DNA from: Promethearchaeota archaeon
GTDB lineage: Archaea > Asgardarchaeota > Lokiarchaeia > Sigyniarchaeales > SOKP01
DNA length: 64,000 nucleotides
Assembly (NCBI GenBank): GCA_019057865.1
Contig: JAHLWP010000018.1
Location: 1-64,000, forward strand
Direction of reading: 5' to 3'
The position numbers and the translations under genes were made by a program. Below are positions 36,481-46,201 of the stretch, piece by piece. The notes beneath the pieces are model-generated. The model did not search any database. It was given only the letters and a program-made list of their open reading frames with translations, and had not been told where the DNA came from. Every line of letters begins with the position of its first letter. Position 1 is the first letter of the stretch.

Positions 36481-36993
36481 GTGTACATTGACATGAGTGT
36501 CATAAATTTTGATTTTAGAAATCAGGTTATTAAGCATAATGCTTCTTTGAGTTATTGTTATCAATGTTCAACTTGCTCAGGGGGGTGCCCGGTTGCTTTA
36601 TTGACAAATGGAGAGTATAATCCAAGAAAGATAATAGAAGAAGCGATTTTAGGGCTTCAAGATAAATTAGTCAGAGTTCAAGATCCAAATCCATGGTTAT
36701 GTTCAACATGTCAGAAATGTGTTGAGTTATGTCCTCAAAAAGTGGAGTTAACAGAGATTTTTACTTTGATAAAAAACAAATGCTTCGAGGAGGGAAAGTA
36801 TCCTGAAGCATTTCATGCACAAGGTCAAGCAGTACTAGAAAACGGTATTGCTATTCCTTATTCAAAAGCAGTACTTTCAAGAAGAGAAAAGTTAGGACTT
36901 CCAATAATAACAACAGCCCCAATTGAGGAGATAAAAACTCTTTTAAGAGAAACAAATTTTGAACAAAATATTATAAAAAGGGAGGCTGAATAA
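36481..36993 (+). CDS. hdrC: heterodisulfide reductase subunit C-like
   Basis: HdrC-type 2[4Fe-4S] protein, 170 residues. First cluster is CYQCSTCSGGCPV (about residues 26-38), second is CSTCQKCVELCP (about 74-85). It relays electrons between HdrA and HdrB. GTG 36481 or ATG 36493 may be the start. hdrB starts 2 bp after its stop, preceded by GGAGG. First gene of the large plus-strand operon. No membrane anchor. Confidence 0.92.
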   Translation: MYIDMSVINFDFRNQVIKHNASLSYCYQCSTCSGGCPVALLTNGEYNPRKIIEEAILGLQDKLVRVQDPNPWLCSTCQKCVELCPQKVELTEIFTLIKNKCFEEGKYPEAFHAQGQAVLENGIAIPYSKAVLSRREKLGLPIITTAPIEEIKTLLRETNFEQNIIKREAE

Positions 36994-36995
36994 AA

Positions 36996-37865
36996 ATGTC
37001 TTATGATTTATTTTTAGGGTGTGTAATTCCGGCAAGATTACCTTTTTTAGAGGCCTCTTCCAGAAAGGTTTTTGAAAAACTTGGAATTAAACTGAATGAT
37101 GTAGAGGGGTTTAGCTGCTGTCCTGATCCAACAGGAATCGAACAAATAGATCGTACAACCTGGTTAACTTTAGGAGCAAGAAATCTGAGTTTATGTAAAA
37201 ATAACGGTGGAGTCATTTCATTTTGTTCAGGGTGTGTCGAGACCTTGAAAGGAGTAAACTATTTTATCAATAAAGATCTTACTACGAAAAAAGAAATCAA
37301 TAGACATCTGCAAAAAGTTGGAAAAGTTTATGAAGGCAAAACGGAAGTGAAACATTTTGCGGAGATACTTTATGAAAATCTTGAGAATATAAAAAAAAGT
37401 GTTGAAAAACCGTTAGAAGGTTTTAAAGTTGCTGTTCATTATGGTTGTCACTATTTAAGGCCTTCAGAAATTATAGAATGGGATGATCCATTTGAACCAA
37501 TTACAATTGATGAAATTGTAAAGGCACTTGGAGCAGAATCAGTAGAATATGATTTGAAAATGGAGTGTTGTGGAAATCCTGTTGAAAAATCTGATAGAGA
37601 TTTGTCTCTCTTAATGATTGATAATAAATTAAAAGCTATAGAAAATGCCGGAGCTAACTGTGTTGCTGTGGTTTGTCCTGCATGCTATCAGCAGTATGAA
37701 TTTAATCAAAGAGAACTAAATAAGAGAAACAATACAGAGTATAATTTACCAATTTTTTATCTTTCGGAGCTTGTTGCTTTGGCTTTTGGATTCTCTCCTG
37801 AAGATATTGGTTTAAATTTTCACAGAATTAAGCCAAATGAGTTATTTGAGAGTATTCACTTTTAA
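36996..37865 (+). CDS. hdrB: heterodisulfide reductase subunit B-like (two CCG domains)
   Basis: A 289-residue HdrB with two cysteine-rich CCG domains. Domain 1: LGCVIPARLP, CCPDP, CSGCVETLKG. Domain 2: HYGCHYLRPSE, MECCGNPVE, CPACYQQYE. In methanogens these bind the noncubane [4Fe-4S] clusters that reduce CoM-S-S-CoB. Without MCR nearby, the natural disulfide or other acceptor is unknown. Forms an HdrABC-like core with hdrC and the following hdrA. Confidence 0.92.
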   Translation: MSYDLFLGCVIPARLPFLEASSRKVFEKLGIKLNDVEGFSCCPDPTGIEQIDRTTWLTLGARNLSLCKNNGGVISFCSGCVETLKGVNYFINKDLTTKKEINRHLQKVGKVYEGKTEVKHFAEILYENLENIKKSVEKPLEGFKVAVHYGCHYLRPSEIIEWDDPFEPITIDEIVKALGAESVEYDLKMECCGNPVEKSDRDLSLLMIDNKLKAIENAGANCVAVVCPACYQQYEFNQRELNKRNNTEYNLPIFYLSELVALAFGFSPEDIGLNFHRIKPNELFESIHF

Positions 37866-37920
37866 TTAGAAATTTTTTAAAGTTTAAAATTCAAAAATAT
37901 AAAAATTTAAGGAGTTTGTT

Positions 37921-39228
37921 ATGGAAAAGGTTTCTAAAAGCGCATTAGTTATAGGAGGAGGAATAGCTGGAATTCAAGCAGCTTTAGATCTAGCAGATAT
38001 GGGCATTCATGTAGATATGGTGGAAAAAAAACCTTGCATAGGAGGAAGGATGGCCCAATTAGATAAAACTTTTCCTACTAATGATTGTTCAATTTGTATA
38101 TTAGCACCAAAATTATCAGAATGCTATAGACATCCAAATATTACTCTTTATTCTTATTCTGAAGTTCAAAAGGTTGAAGGGTCAGCAGGTAATTTTTCAG
38201 CAGAAATTCTTAAGCGTGCCCGTTATATTAAAGAAGAGGAATGTATAAATTGTGGTCTCTGCGTTGAAAAATGCCCTATGAGAGTAGAGGATGAATTTGA
38301 TAGAGAACTTAGGAAAAGAAGGGCTATTTATATGTATTATCTTCAAGGTGTTCCTGCGATTATGACAATAGATAAGGAGAAATGTTTATGGTTTACCAAG
38401 AATGCTTGTAGGATTTGTGAAAAAACGTGTGAGAGAGAAGCAATTGATTTTGAACAAGAAGATCAAATAATTAGGTTAGAAAATATTGGTTCTATTATTA
38501 TAGCCACTGGATATAATTTAATCGAAGATATAGATAATGAAATATTAAAAAATTACGGATATCAAAAATATAGAAATGTCGTTACTGCTTTAGAATTTGA
38601 AAGAATGTTAAGTGCATCTGGTCCTCAAGATGGTCATATAAAAAGATTTTCTGATAATGAAGAGCCTGAAAAAATAGCATATCTTCAATGTATTGGTTCT
38701 CGCACAGATAGAGCAGGGCAATATTGTTCTGCGATTTGCTGTATGTATACCACTAAAGAAGCAATGATTGCGTATGAACATAATAATGATTTGGAATCTT
38801 ATGTTTTTTATATAGATATGAGAGCTGGAGGGAAAGGCTTTCAATCATTTCTTCGAAGAGGAGAAGCAGAATATAATATTAAATATGTTAAAAGTAAGGT
38901 TGCTCAAATTACAATTGATGATCAAGAAAATCCAATTATTATATATGAGGATTTAGATAAGGGAGAGATAAAACTATTAAAAGTAGGTTTAGTTGTTTTA
39001 GCCACTTGCATAGTTCCTCCTGAGGGGATTAAAAATTTGGCAGAAATATTAGGAATTGAATTAAACGAATATAATTTTATTAAAACACAGCCATTTGTTC
39101 CTGTCGAAACCAGTCGTGATGGTATATTTACGTGTGGGTGCGTACACGAACCGATGGACATTCCGCGCTCTGTTGCTGAGGGGAGTGGTGCTGCAGCAAG
39201 AGCAGCAGAAGTTATTAGAGGAGGATAA
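37921..39228 (+). CDS. hdrA: HdrA, N-terminal (classical) flavoprotein part, stand-alone
   Basis: A 435-residue HdrA core. FAD Rossmann motif is VIGGGIAGIQAALDLADMG (from residue 9). KTFPTNDCSICILAPKLSECYRHPN holds the Cys ligands of the HdrA-specific cluster. The inserted ferredoxin domain has CINCGLCVEKCP and KNACRICEKTCEREAI. In HdrA the FAD bifurcates electrons. The second half normally found in HdrA2-type fusions is encoded by the next gene, 6 bp downstream, so the flavoprotein appears split into two chains here. Confidence 0.9.
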   Translation: MEKVSKSALVIGGGIAGIQAALDLADMGIHVDMVEKKPCIGGRMAQLDKTFPTNDCSICILAPKLSECYRHPNITLYSYSEVQKVEGSAGNFSAEILKRARYIKEEECINCGLCVEKCPMRVEDEFDRELRKRRAIYMYYLQGVPAIMTIDKEKCLWFTKNACRICEKTCEREAIDFEQEDQIIRLENIGSIIIATGYNLIEDIDNEILKNYGYQKYRNVVTALEFERMLSASGPQDGHIKRFSDNEEPEKIAYLQCIGSRTDRAGQYCSAICCMYTTKEAMIAYEHNNDLESYVFYIDMRAGGKGFQSFLRRGEAEYNIKYVKSKVAQITIDDQENPIIIYEDLDKGEIKLLKVGLVVLATCIVPPEGIKNLAEILGIELNEYNFIKTQPFVPVETSRDGIFTCGCVHEPMDIPRSVAEGSGAAARAAEVIRGG

Positions 39229-39234
39229 ATTAAA

Positions 39235-40917
39235 GTGTCGGAACAAGAAGTTATAAGAGTAGGAGTATTTGTCTGTCATTGTGGTTCAAATATTGGAGGG
39301 CTTATTGATTGTAAAGCACTCGCAGAATATGCTAAAACATTACCTAATGTTGTATTTACTGAAGATAATCTTTATACATGCTCTGAAAATGGATTAGCTA
39401 GTATTAAAAATGCGATAAAAGAACACAATTTAAACCGAGTAGTTGTAGCTTCATGTACACCTAGAACACACGAACCTTTATTTCGCGAATGTATTTCAGA
39501 AGAAGGTTTGAATCCTTATCTTTTTAACTTTGTAAACATTAGAGACCAATGTACATGGGTTCATATGAAACATCCTAAGGAGGCATTCGAAAAGGCAAAA
39601 GATCTTATTAGAATGGGAGCTGCAAAAGCGGTAAAACAGGAACCTTTAGATATGATTATGATCCAGATTAATCCTAGCGCTTTAGTGATTGGTGGTGGGG
39701 TTACTGGAATGAGTGCAGCACTCAGTTTGAGTCGACAGGGATTTAAGACCTATTTAGTTGAAAAAGAAGATAAATTGGGTGGCCGGTTGAATACACTTTA
39801 TAAGCTATTTCCATACGATTTAGAAGCATCGGAATTTGTAGAAAAAATAATAACTAATGTTAATATCGCTCAAAATTTAGAGGTTTTGACCTCATCAAGA
39901 GTGAAAAACATAGATGGTTTTATCGGCAATTATGAAGTTGAAGTTGATCAGAATGGTAATATTATTAATTTAACAGTAGGAGCAATTATAGTGGCTGTAG
40001 GTTCTTCGACACTTACACCTGAAGGCATGTTTGGATATGATGGCATAAAAAGAATAACTCAGTATGAGTTAGAAACTAAATTAAAAAATAATGATCTAAG
40101 GGCAAAGGAAATTGTAATGATACAATGTGTGGGATCTCGGAATGATGAGAGACCTTATTGTTCAAGCATTTGCTGCATGACAGCTATAAAGAATGCGCTT
40201 ATTATTAAAGAAAAATTTCCTTACGCGAATATTACGATATTATTTAGGGACCTGTATACGCCAGGGACTGAGTATGAAGAATATTATAGGAGGGCAAGAG
40301 AGACAGGTCTGCTTTTCATTAAGTATGATCTTGATAGAATACCTGTTGTTGAGGAAAATCAAATAAGAGTTTATAATGAATATATTGGAGAAGAAATGAT
40401 CTTGCCGTATGATCTTCTTGTCTTATCTAGTCCTTTAATTGCGAATAAAGATAACAAGGAGCTTGCTCAGTTATTGAAAGTTCCCTTGGAAAGCAATAAA
40501 TTTTTTTTAGAAGCCCATGTAAAATTACGGCCAAGCGACTTTGCAACTGATGGAGTTTTTATTGGGGGCTCAGCAAAGTGGCCCGTGGATATCACAGAAG
40601 CTATAACACAAGGTTATGCTGCAGCCTCACGAGCGAGTACTATTTTATCTCATGAGACCGTAAAAGTAGAGGGTGCTACATCAAGCTTACCAGAATATAA
40701 TAAGAATTTATGTACAGGTTGTGAAGTTTGCATTAAGGTTTGTCCATATCATGCAATAAGGAAAACAGAAGAAGATGAAATTGAAATTATTGAAGCATTA
40801 TGTAAAGGTTGTGGTGTATGTGGTGCAACGTGTACAAATCAGGCCATTGTGATAAAACACTTTACAGATCCACAAATTTTAGCTGAAATTTTTGTGTTTG
40901 GAGGTAAAGAAACATAA
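39235..40917 (+). CDS. hdrA: HdrA C-terminal-half flavoprotein (HdrA2-type) with 2[4Fe-4S]
   Basis: A 560-residue protein equal to the second half of fused HdrA2 enzymes. It begins with a VGVFVCHCGSNIGGLIDCKAL domain containing YTCSENG and ASCTPRTHEPLF. A second FAD Rossmann follows (LVIGGGVTGMSAALSLS, about residue 142), then CVGSRNDERPYCSSICC, and finally two C-terminal clusters (CTGCEVCIKVCP and CKGCGVCGATCT). GTG start after GGAGG. It shares identical DNA blocks with the gene at 52842, a sign of gene conversion. The next gene overlaps its stop (ATGA). Confidence 0.88.
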   Translation: MSEQEVIRVGVFVCHCGSNIGGLIDCKALAEYAKTLPNVVFTEDNLYTCSENGLASIKNAIKEHNLNRVVVASCTPRTHEPLFRECISEEGLNPYLFNFVNIRDQCTWVHMKHPKEAFEKAKDLIRMGAAKAVKQEPLDMIMIQINPSALVIGGGVTGMSAALSLSRQGFKTYLVEKEDKLGGRLNTLYKLFPYDLEASEFVEKIITNVNIAQNLEVLTSSRVKNIDGFIGNYEVEVDQNGNIINLTVGAIIVAVGSSTLTPEGMFGYDGIKRITQYELETKLKNNDLRAKEIVMIQCVGSRNDERPYCSSICCMTAIKNALIIKEKFPYANITILFRDLYTPGTEYEEYYRRARETGLLFIKYDLDRIPVVEENQIRVYNEYIGEEMILPYDLLVLSSPLIANKDNKELAQLLKVPLESNKFFLEAHVKLRPSDFATDGVFIGGSAKWPVDITEAITQGYAAASRASTILSHETVKVEGATSSLPEYNKNLCTGCEVCIKVCPYHAIRKTEEDEIEIIEALCKGCGVCGATCTNQAIVIKHFTDPQILAEIFVFGGKET

Positions 40918-41678
40918 TGAGTTTTGAACCTAGAATATTAGGATTTTTATGTAATTGGTGTTCTTATGCGGGGGCAGATTTGGCAGGAGTAAGTAGAATT
41001 CAATATCCCCCAAATATTAGAGTAATTAGGGTTATGTGTAGCGGTCGAGTTGATCCTATATTTATATTTAATGCTCTTCAAATCGGAATTGATGGAGTAA
41101 TAGTTATGGGATGTCACCCCGGTGATTGTCATTATCTTGAAGGGAATTATGAAGCTGAAAAGAAATATGAAATGGTTAAGGAATTCCTTAAAATCGCTGA
41201 TTTTGATAGGAGGATAAGATTAGAATGGGTATCTGCTTCTGAAGGTGTTAGATTCGGTCAAGTTGTTGCAGAATTTACTAATTCAATCCGAGAACTTGGA
41301 CCCTCTCCACTTAGCGGAGAAAATATTGATAATGAATTACTAGAAAAGTTAAAGGCGATGGAAGCAGCAGCTGCAAGTAATAGGATGAGAGCATTAGTCG
41401 GAAGACAAAGAAAAATTACCGAAGAAGAAAATGTATATGGAGAAAAAGTATCGGAGGAAAAATTTAATAAAATATTTTACTCAGCTATTAATGTCGAATA
41501 TGAGCGGCATCGAGTTTTATTTGCTTTAGAAAAAGATCCCAAATCAGTAAAGGATTTAGCTGTTGAATTAGGATTAGATCCAAGTGTAGTTTTAGAGCAC
41601 ATGTTAATTTTAAAAGGTCGAAGTCAAGTAGACTTTCAACAGATTATAGGAAATACACCAATTTTTATGAGAATATAG
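40917..41678 (+). CDS. mvhD: MvhD/FlxD-like [2Fe-2S] protein with C-terminal winged-helix-like domain
   Basis: A 253-residue protein. The first ~130 residues are the MvhD family: FLCNWCSYAGADLAG, RVMCSGRVDP and MGCHPGDCHY contribute Cys for a [2Fe-2S] cluster that links HdrA to an electron-donating module. The remaining ~120 residues include a helix-rich segment and a winged-helix-like stretch (SVKDLAVELGLDPSVVLEHMLILKGR). This extension recurs in the paralogue at 54549 but not in the short MvhDs. Whether it binds DNA or only mediates assembly is not known. Confidence 0.88.
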   Translation: MSFEPRILGFLCNWCSYAGADLAGVSRIQYPPNIRVIRVMCSGRVDPIFIFNALQIGIDGVIVMGCHPGDCHYLEGNYEAEKKYEMVKEFLKIADFDRRIRLEWVSASEGVRFGQVVAEFTNSIRELGPSPLSGENIDNELLEKLKAMEAAAASNRMRALVGRQRKITEEENVYGEKVSEEKFNKIFYSAINVEYERHRVLFALEKDPKSVKDLAVELGLDPSVVLEHMLILKGRSQVDFQQIIGNTPIFMRI

Positions 41679-41690
41679 CGGGGAAAAAGA

Positions 41691-44600
41691 ATGGAAAAAG
41701 TGGGAGCTGTTATGGTTATAGGTGCTGGAATTGGTGGGTCTCAAGCCGCTTTAGATCTAGCTGATTCCGGTTATAAAGTCTATTTAATTGAATCTACAAC
41801 AAGTATTGGAGGAGTAATGGCACAGTTAGATAAAACATTCCCTACAAACGACTGTGCTATGTGTATAGTAAGTCCAAAGCTAGTTGAGACAGGACGTCAC
41901 CAGAATATAGATTTAAGTATTAATTGTAAAATTTTAGATGTATCAGGAGAAGCTGGTAATTTTAATGTAAAAGTATTAAAGAAAACACTATATATAAACC
42001 TTGAAAAATGTACTGGATGTGGAGTCTGTGGTCGCGAATGTCCTGTGGAAGCAATTGATATATTCAATGAAGGATTAGCAAAATATGCTGCAACATCAGT
42101 TAAATATCCGCAAGCAGTACCTCTTGTTTTCGCTATTAATAAAGATTATTGTATCGGCTGTGGAATATGCCAAGGAGTTTGTAAAGCCAAAGCAGTAGAA
42201 TATGACCGAGAAGATGAAGAAGTTGATATTAATGTTGGAGCAATAATTTTAGCTCCTGGTTTTGATGAATATATTCCACCAGAAGCTAATTTATATGGAT
42301 ATGGAAAGTATAAGAATGTAGTAACTAGTATAGAGTTTGAACGTATTTTAAGTGCTAGTGGTCCATATGCAGGTAGGGTTTTACGTCCTTCAGATGGGGA
42401 TATTCCTGAAAAATTAGCTTTTCTCCAATGTATTGGTTCTCGTGATTATACAGGAAATGGACAACCATATTGTTCTTCAGTTTGTTGTATGTATACAGCT
42501 AAAGAGGCAGTAATTGCCCATGAGCATATGCATCAAATAAAACCGACGATCTTTAGTATGGACGTAAGAGCTTATGGAAAAGATTTTGATAAATATATTA
42601 TTAGAGCCCAAGAGGAATATGGGGTTCAATATATAAGAAGTCGTATCTCATCTATAAAAGAAGTACCAGAAACTAAAGATTTAAGGATAAGATATGAAAC
42701 TGAAGATGGAAAAGTAATGGAAGAAGATTTTCAAATGGTAGTCCTTGCTGTTGGGTTAAATCCTCCTAATGATAATAAATATCTCGCAGAAAAGTATGGT
42801 ATTGAATTAAATGAATTTGGGTTTGCTAATACTGACAAATTTAACCCAGTTCAAACATCAAGATCAGGAATCTATGCATGTGGAGCTTTCTCATCTCCTA
42901 AAGATATTCCTGATACAGTAACCCAAGCTAGCGCGGCTGCAGGTTGTGTTAATCAACTTTTATATGAAAAAAGAGGGACATTAATTACAGAAAAAACTCT
43001 ACCTCCTGAAATTTATGTAAATGGACAACCACCTAGAATTGGTGTATTTATCTGTCATTGTGGAATTAATATTGGTGGCTATGTGGATGTTCCAGAAGTG
43101 ACAAAATATGCCACTACTCTCCCTAATGTAGTTATGGCAGATCGTAATCTATATACTTGTTCAGCAGATACTCAGACGATAATAAAAGATAAGGTAAAGG
43201 AATATTATCTTAATCGTGTTATTGTTGCATCATGTACTCCTAGAACACATGAACCTTTATTTCAAGAGACCATTAGAGAAGCAGGATTAAATAGGTATTT
43301 ATTTCAAATGGCAAATATTAGAGATCAATGTTCTTGGGTACATATGAACGAGCCAGAAAAGGCTACAGAAAAGGCTAAAGACTTAGTAAGAATGGCAGTA
43401 AATAAAGCGAGAGAAATAGAGCCTATTGAAAGGATAAAATTACCAGTTACTCCTAAAGCACTGGTTGTTGGAGGAGGAATAAGTGGTATGGTTGCCGCTC
43501 TTAATTTTGCTAGCCAAGAATATGATACATTTTTAGTTGAAAAGCAAGGAGAATTAGGAGGGTTTGCTAGACATATATATCATACACTTGAAGGAGGCAA
43601 TGTTCAAGAATTTTTAGCTGATTTAATAGAAAAAGTAAAATCGAATAAATTTATTCATGCATATACAGATGCAGAAATAGAAAATATTGAGGGATATATT
43701 GGCAATTTCAAGACTTCAATTATCCATGGAAAGAATAAAGAGCAAGTAGAATTCGAACATGGAGTGGTTATTGTTGCAACAGGCGCAAAAGAATATCAAC
43801 CTAAAGAATATCTATATGGGCATAATGATAAAGTAATACTCCAATCTGAATTCGAAGAGATGTTAAACATGGATAAGGGGAAGAATAAAAAATCAGTTGT
43901 AATGATTCAATGTGTAGGGTCAAGAAACGATGATCATCCTTATTGTAGTAAAATGTGCTGTGCTGAAGCAATTAAAAATGCGCTATTAGCCAAAGAAAAA
44001 AATCCAGATGTAGAAATAACAGTATTGTTCCGAGACATCCGCACTTATGGATTTAAAGAAAAATATTATCGTAAAGCACGCGAAAAGGGAGTTATTTTCC
44101 TACAATATGATGAAAATAATCCTCCAGAAATAATTCCAGAAGATTCACAATTAAGAATTGAAGTTTCTACACCAAGAAAAGAAAAAATATATATTAATTC
44201 TGATTTATTAGTTTTAAGTGCTGGAATATATGCAAACCGAGAGGAAAACGAAGATCTTGCCAAGATGTTGAAAGTTCCTCTTAATGATGATAATTTCTTT
44301 TTAGAAGCTCATGTTAAGCTACGCCCTGTTGATTTTGCCACCGAAGGCGTATTTGTAGCAGGTTTAGCACATTGTCCAAAGACAATCGAAGATTCTATTG
44401 CCCAGGCAAATGCTGCAGTTTCAAGAGCTTGTACTATACTGTCTAAAGATGAAATAGAAGCTGAAGGTAAGACTGCCATGGTTATTCCAGAAAGATGTAT
44501 TGGGTGTGGTATGTGTGTAGAGAATTGTGCATATAACGCAATAGAGTTAATTGATGACCGAAGGTTTGGAAGAATTGCCCAAATTAACCAAGTGTTATGT

Positions 44601-44702
44601 AAAGGCTGTGGGGCTTGCTCAGGAAATTGTAGATGTGCTGCGATAGATGTTCTAGGCTTCTCGGGTGAACAAATATTTGCGATGATAACTGGGAGGTGCT
44701 AA
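41691..44702 (+). CDS. hdrA: full-length fused HdrA (HdrA2-type) flavoprotein
   Basis: A 1003-residue HdrA containing both halves. Part 1 (1-430): VIGAGIGGSQAALDLADSG, FPTNDCAMCIVSPKLVE, then CTGCGVCGRECP and CIGCGICQGVCK clusters. Part 2 (445-1003): VFICHCGINIGGYVDV, a second FAD motif VVGGGISGMVAALNFA, CVGSRNDDHPYCSKMCC, then C-terminal CIGCGMCVENCAYNAI and CKGCGACSGNCRCAAI. Two flavin sites and at least four ferredoxin-type clusters are predicted. The layout is like Methanosarcina HdrA2, which bifurcates between ferredoxin, F420 and heterodisulfide. Short MvhD follows by 4 bp. Confidence 0.9.
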   Translation: MEKVGAVMVIGAGIGGSQAALDLADSGYKVYLIESTTSIGGVMAQLDKTFPTNDCAMCIVSPKLVETGRHQNIDLSINCKILDVSGEAGNFNVKVLKKTLYINLEKCTGCGVCGRECPVEAIDIFNEGLAKYAATSVKYPQAVPLVFAINKDYCIGCGICQGVCKAKAVEYDREDEEVDINVGAIILAPGFDEYIPPEANLYGYGKYKNVVTSIEFERILSASGPYAGRVLRPSDGDIPEKLAFLQCIGSRDYTGNGQPYCSSVCCMYTAKEAVIAHEHMHQIKPTIFSMDVRAYGKDFDKYIIRAQEEYGVQYIRSRISSIKEVPETKDLRIRYETEDGKVMEEDFQMVVLAVGLNPPNDNKYLAEKYGIELNEFGFANTDKFNPVQTSRSGIYACGAFSSPKDIPDTVTQASAAAGCVNQLLYEKRGTLITEKTLPPEIYVNGQPPRIGVFICHCGINIGGYVDVPEVTKYATTLPNVVMADRNLYTCSADTQTIIKDKVKEYYLNRVIVASCTPRTHEPLFQETIREAGLNRYLFQMANIRDQCSWVHMNEPEKATEKAKDLVRMAVNKAREIEPIERIKLPVTPKALVVGGGISGMVAALNFASQEYDTFLVEKQGELGGFARHIYHTLEGGNVQEFLADLIEKVKSNKFIHAYTDAEIENIEGYIGNFKTSIIHGKNKEQVEFEHGVVIVATGAKEYQPKEYLYGHNDKVILQSEFEEMLNMDKGKNKKSVVMIQCVGSRNDDHPYCSKMCCAEAIKNALLAKEKNPDVEITVLFRDIRTYGFKEKYYRKAREKGVIFLQYDENNPPEIIPEDSQLRIEVSTPRKEKIYINSDLLVLSAGIYANREENEDLAKMLKVPLNDDNFFLEAHVKLRPVDFATEGVFVAGLAHCPKTIEDSIAQANAAVSRACTILSKDEIEAEGKTAMVIPERCIGCGMCVENCAYNAIELIDDRRFGRIAQINQVLCKGCGACSGNCRCAAIDVLGFSGEQIFAMITGRC

Positions 44703-44706
44703 AAAG

Positions 44707-45159
44707 ATGACTTTACAAACAAAACAAGAAGAAAATATAAATGAAGAATGGGAACCAAAAATTATAGCATTTTTATGTAATTGGTGTTCCTATGCCGGAG
44801 CAGATTTAGCGGGAGTTAGTAGAATTCAATATCCTCCTACTATTAGAGTTGTGAGGGTTCCATGTTCGGGTAGAGTAAACCCATACTTTATTATTAAGAG
44901 TTTGATGGATGGGTGGGATGGAATTGTTGTTTCAGGTTGCCATCCTGGAGATTGTCATTATCTGACAGGAAATTTAGTAGCAAGAAGGCGATTTGCTATT
45001 TTAAAAGAATTATTAGAATTTTTCGGTATAGAGCCAGGAAGAGTTAATTTTATGTGGGCTTCTGCTGCTGAGGGTGAACGTTTTGCTACTTTAATTAAGA
45101 AAGCTACAAATATAGTTAAAAAATTAGGACCAAATAAAAAATTTGAAAAGAAGTGGTGA
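44707..45159 (+). CDS. mvhD: MvhD/FlxD-like [2Fe-2S] electron-transfer subunit (short form)
   Basis: A 150-residue MvhD with FLCNWCSYAGADLAG, RVPCSGRVNP and SGCHPGDCHY. It lacks the winged-helix extension of the 40917 and 54549 paralogues. GGAGGTG precedes ATG 44707. It lies between fused HdrA and the FlxC/B/A-like genes, so it is the likely connector between HdrA and the NAD(P)H-oxidising module, as FlxD is in bacterial FlxABCD-HdrABC. Confidence 0.9.
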   Translation: MTLQTKQEENINEEWEPKIIAFLCNWCSYAGADLAGVSRIQYPPTIRVVRVPCSGRVNPYFIIKSLMDGWDGIVVSGCHPGDCHYLTGNLVARRRFAILKELLEFFGIEPGRVNFMWASAAEGERFATLIKKATNIVKKLGPNKKFEKKW

Positions 45160-45164
45160 TGATT

Positions 45165-46184
45165 ATGGGAATTGAGGCCGAAAATCAGGAAATCGAAAAT
45201 TCAGTCAGGGAAATAGCAAGAAAACTACTTAAAGAGAAAGAAGTAGATGTTATAATTGGGTATACGAAGGGGACAGTTCCCTTAAGCTCTGCACCAATAA
45301 TGATAACTAAAGAGGAAGAGGTTGATAAATTAATTTGGAATAATCTATGCTATGTAAATTTAGCTAAATATCTAGTGCCTAGAATACCTCAACTCATTGA
45401 TCCTGAAAAAGGAGATTTGAAAGTAGGAATAGTGTCAAAGGGTTGTGTTGGACGAGCATTAATTCATTTATCAGTGGAAAATCAAATTAATCTAGAAAAT
45501 ATTAAGATGATTGGAATCCCGTGTAATGGTATAATAAATCGAAGAAGAATCGAAAAGGAGATTGGTGAAAAAGAGATTTTAGAAGTTTTTACATCTGAGA
45601 ATGATATAGTTGTAAAAGGAAAGGATTTTGAACATAAATTTTCTTATGACGATTATATCAATGAATTATGTAAGGTTTGTAAAATTAAGTCTCCTCCAAC
45701 ATTAGCAGAATTAGCAGAAACATGTATTGGTGAATGTAAAGAAATAAGTTCTGTAGATGATGATTTTGAGGATTTAACAGAATTTGAATCAAAATCATCT
45801 GAAGAGAAATGGGAATATATTAAAGATTCATTAGAGACATGCACTAAATGCTATGCTTGTAGAGAGGCATGTCCAATGTGTTATTGTAATTTATGTTTTG
45901 TTGATCAGAATAAACCAATTTGGTTTGGAAAAACAACAGATTTATCTGATATAATTGTATTTCATTTAGTTAGAGCTATGCATTTAGCGGGTCGATGTGT
46001 AGCATGTGGCGCGTGTAGTAGTGTTTGCCCTATGGGAATTGATTTAAATTTAATTACAAGGAAATTAGAAAAAATAGTAAAAGAAAGATTTAATTTTACA
46101 TCTGGTATAGATTACAAGAAAGTTCCACCCATGATGGATTTTAGGATGGATGATGCAGAAGAATTTATGCTAGAAGAAGATTAA
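45165..46184 (+). CDS. FlxC-like iron-sulfur protein (FrhB-like N-domain plus 2[4Fe-4S])
   Basis: About 339 residues. The N-terminal ~200 residues resemble the FrhB/FdhB fold (VIGYTKG, VGIVSKGCVGRALIHL, GIPCNGIINRR, CKVCKIKSPP). The C-terminal part has ferredoxin/HdrC-type motifs: CTKCYACREACPMCYC and CVACGACSSVCPMGID. ATG 45165, five bases after GGTGA, is preferred over GTG 45153. In bacterial Flx and formate-dehydrogenase-linked clusters similar proteins pass electrons from the flavin subunit towards MvhD/FlxD. The FlxC name is by position and similarity only. Confidence 0.72.
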   Translation: MGIEAENQEIENSVREIARKLLKEKEVDVIIGYTKGTVPLSSAPIMITKEEEVDKLIWNNLCYVNLAKYLVPRIPQLIDPEKGDLKVGIVSKGCVGRALIHLSVENQINLENIKMIGIPCNGIINRRRIEKEIGEKEILEVFTSENDIVVKGKDFEHKFSYDDYINELCKVCKIKSPPTLAELAETCIGECKEISSVDDDFEDLTEFESKSSEEKWEYIKDSLETCTKCYACREACPMCYCNLCFVDQNKPIWFGKTTDLSDIIVFHLVRAMHLAGRCVACGACSSVCPMGIDLNLITRKLEKIVKERFNFTSGIDYKKVPPMMDFRMDDAEEFMLEED

Positions 46185-46187
46185 AAA

Positions 46188-46201
46188 GGTGATAAAGAAT
46201 A
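46188..46201 (+). promoter_or_regulatory. ribosome-binding site GGTGA plus six bases plus ATA
   Basis: AAGGTGAT ends at 46193. ATA at 46199-46201 is in frame with the following gene, six bases after GGTGA. The first in-frame ATG (46217) lies 24 bases from GGTGA, too far for normal pairing. Weaker than the other two cases because the ATG-started protein would still be complete. Confidence 0.45.
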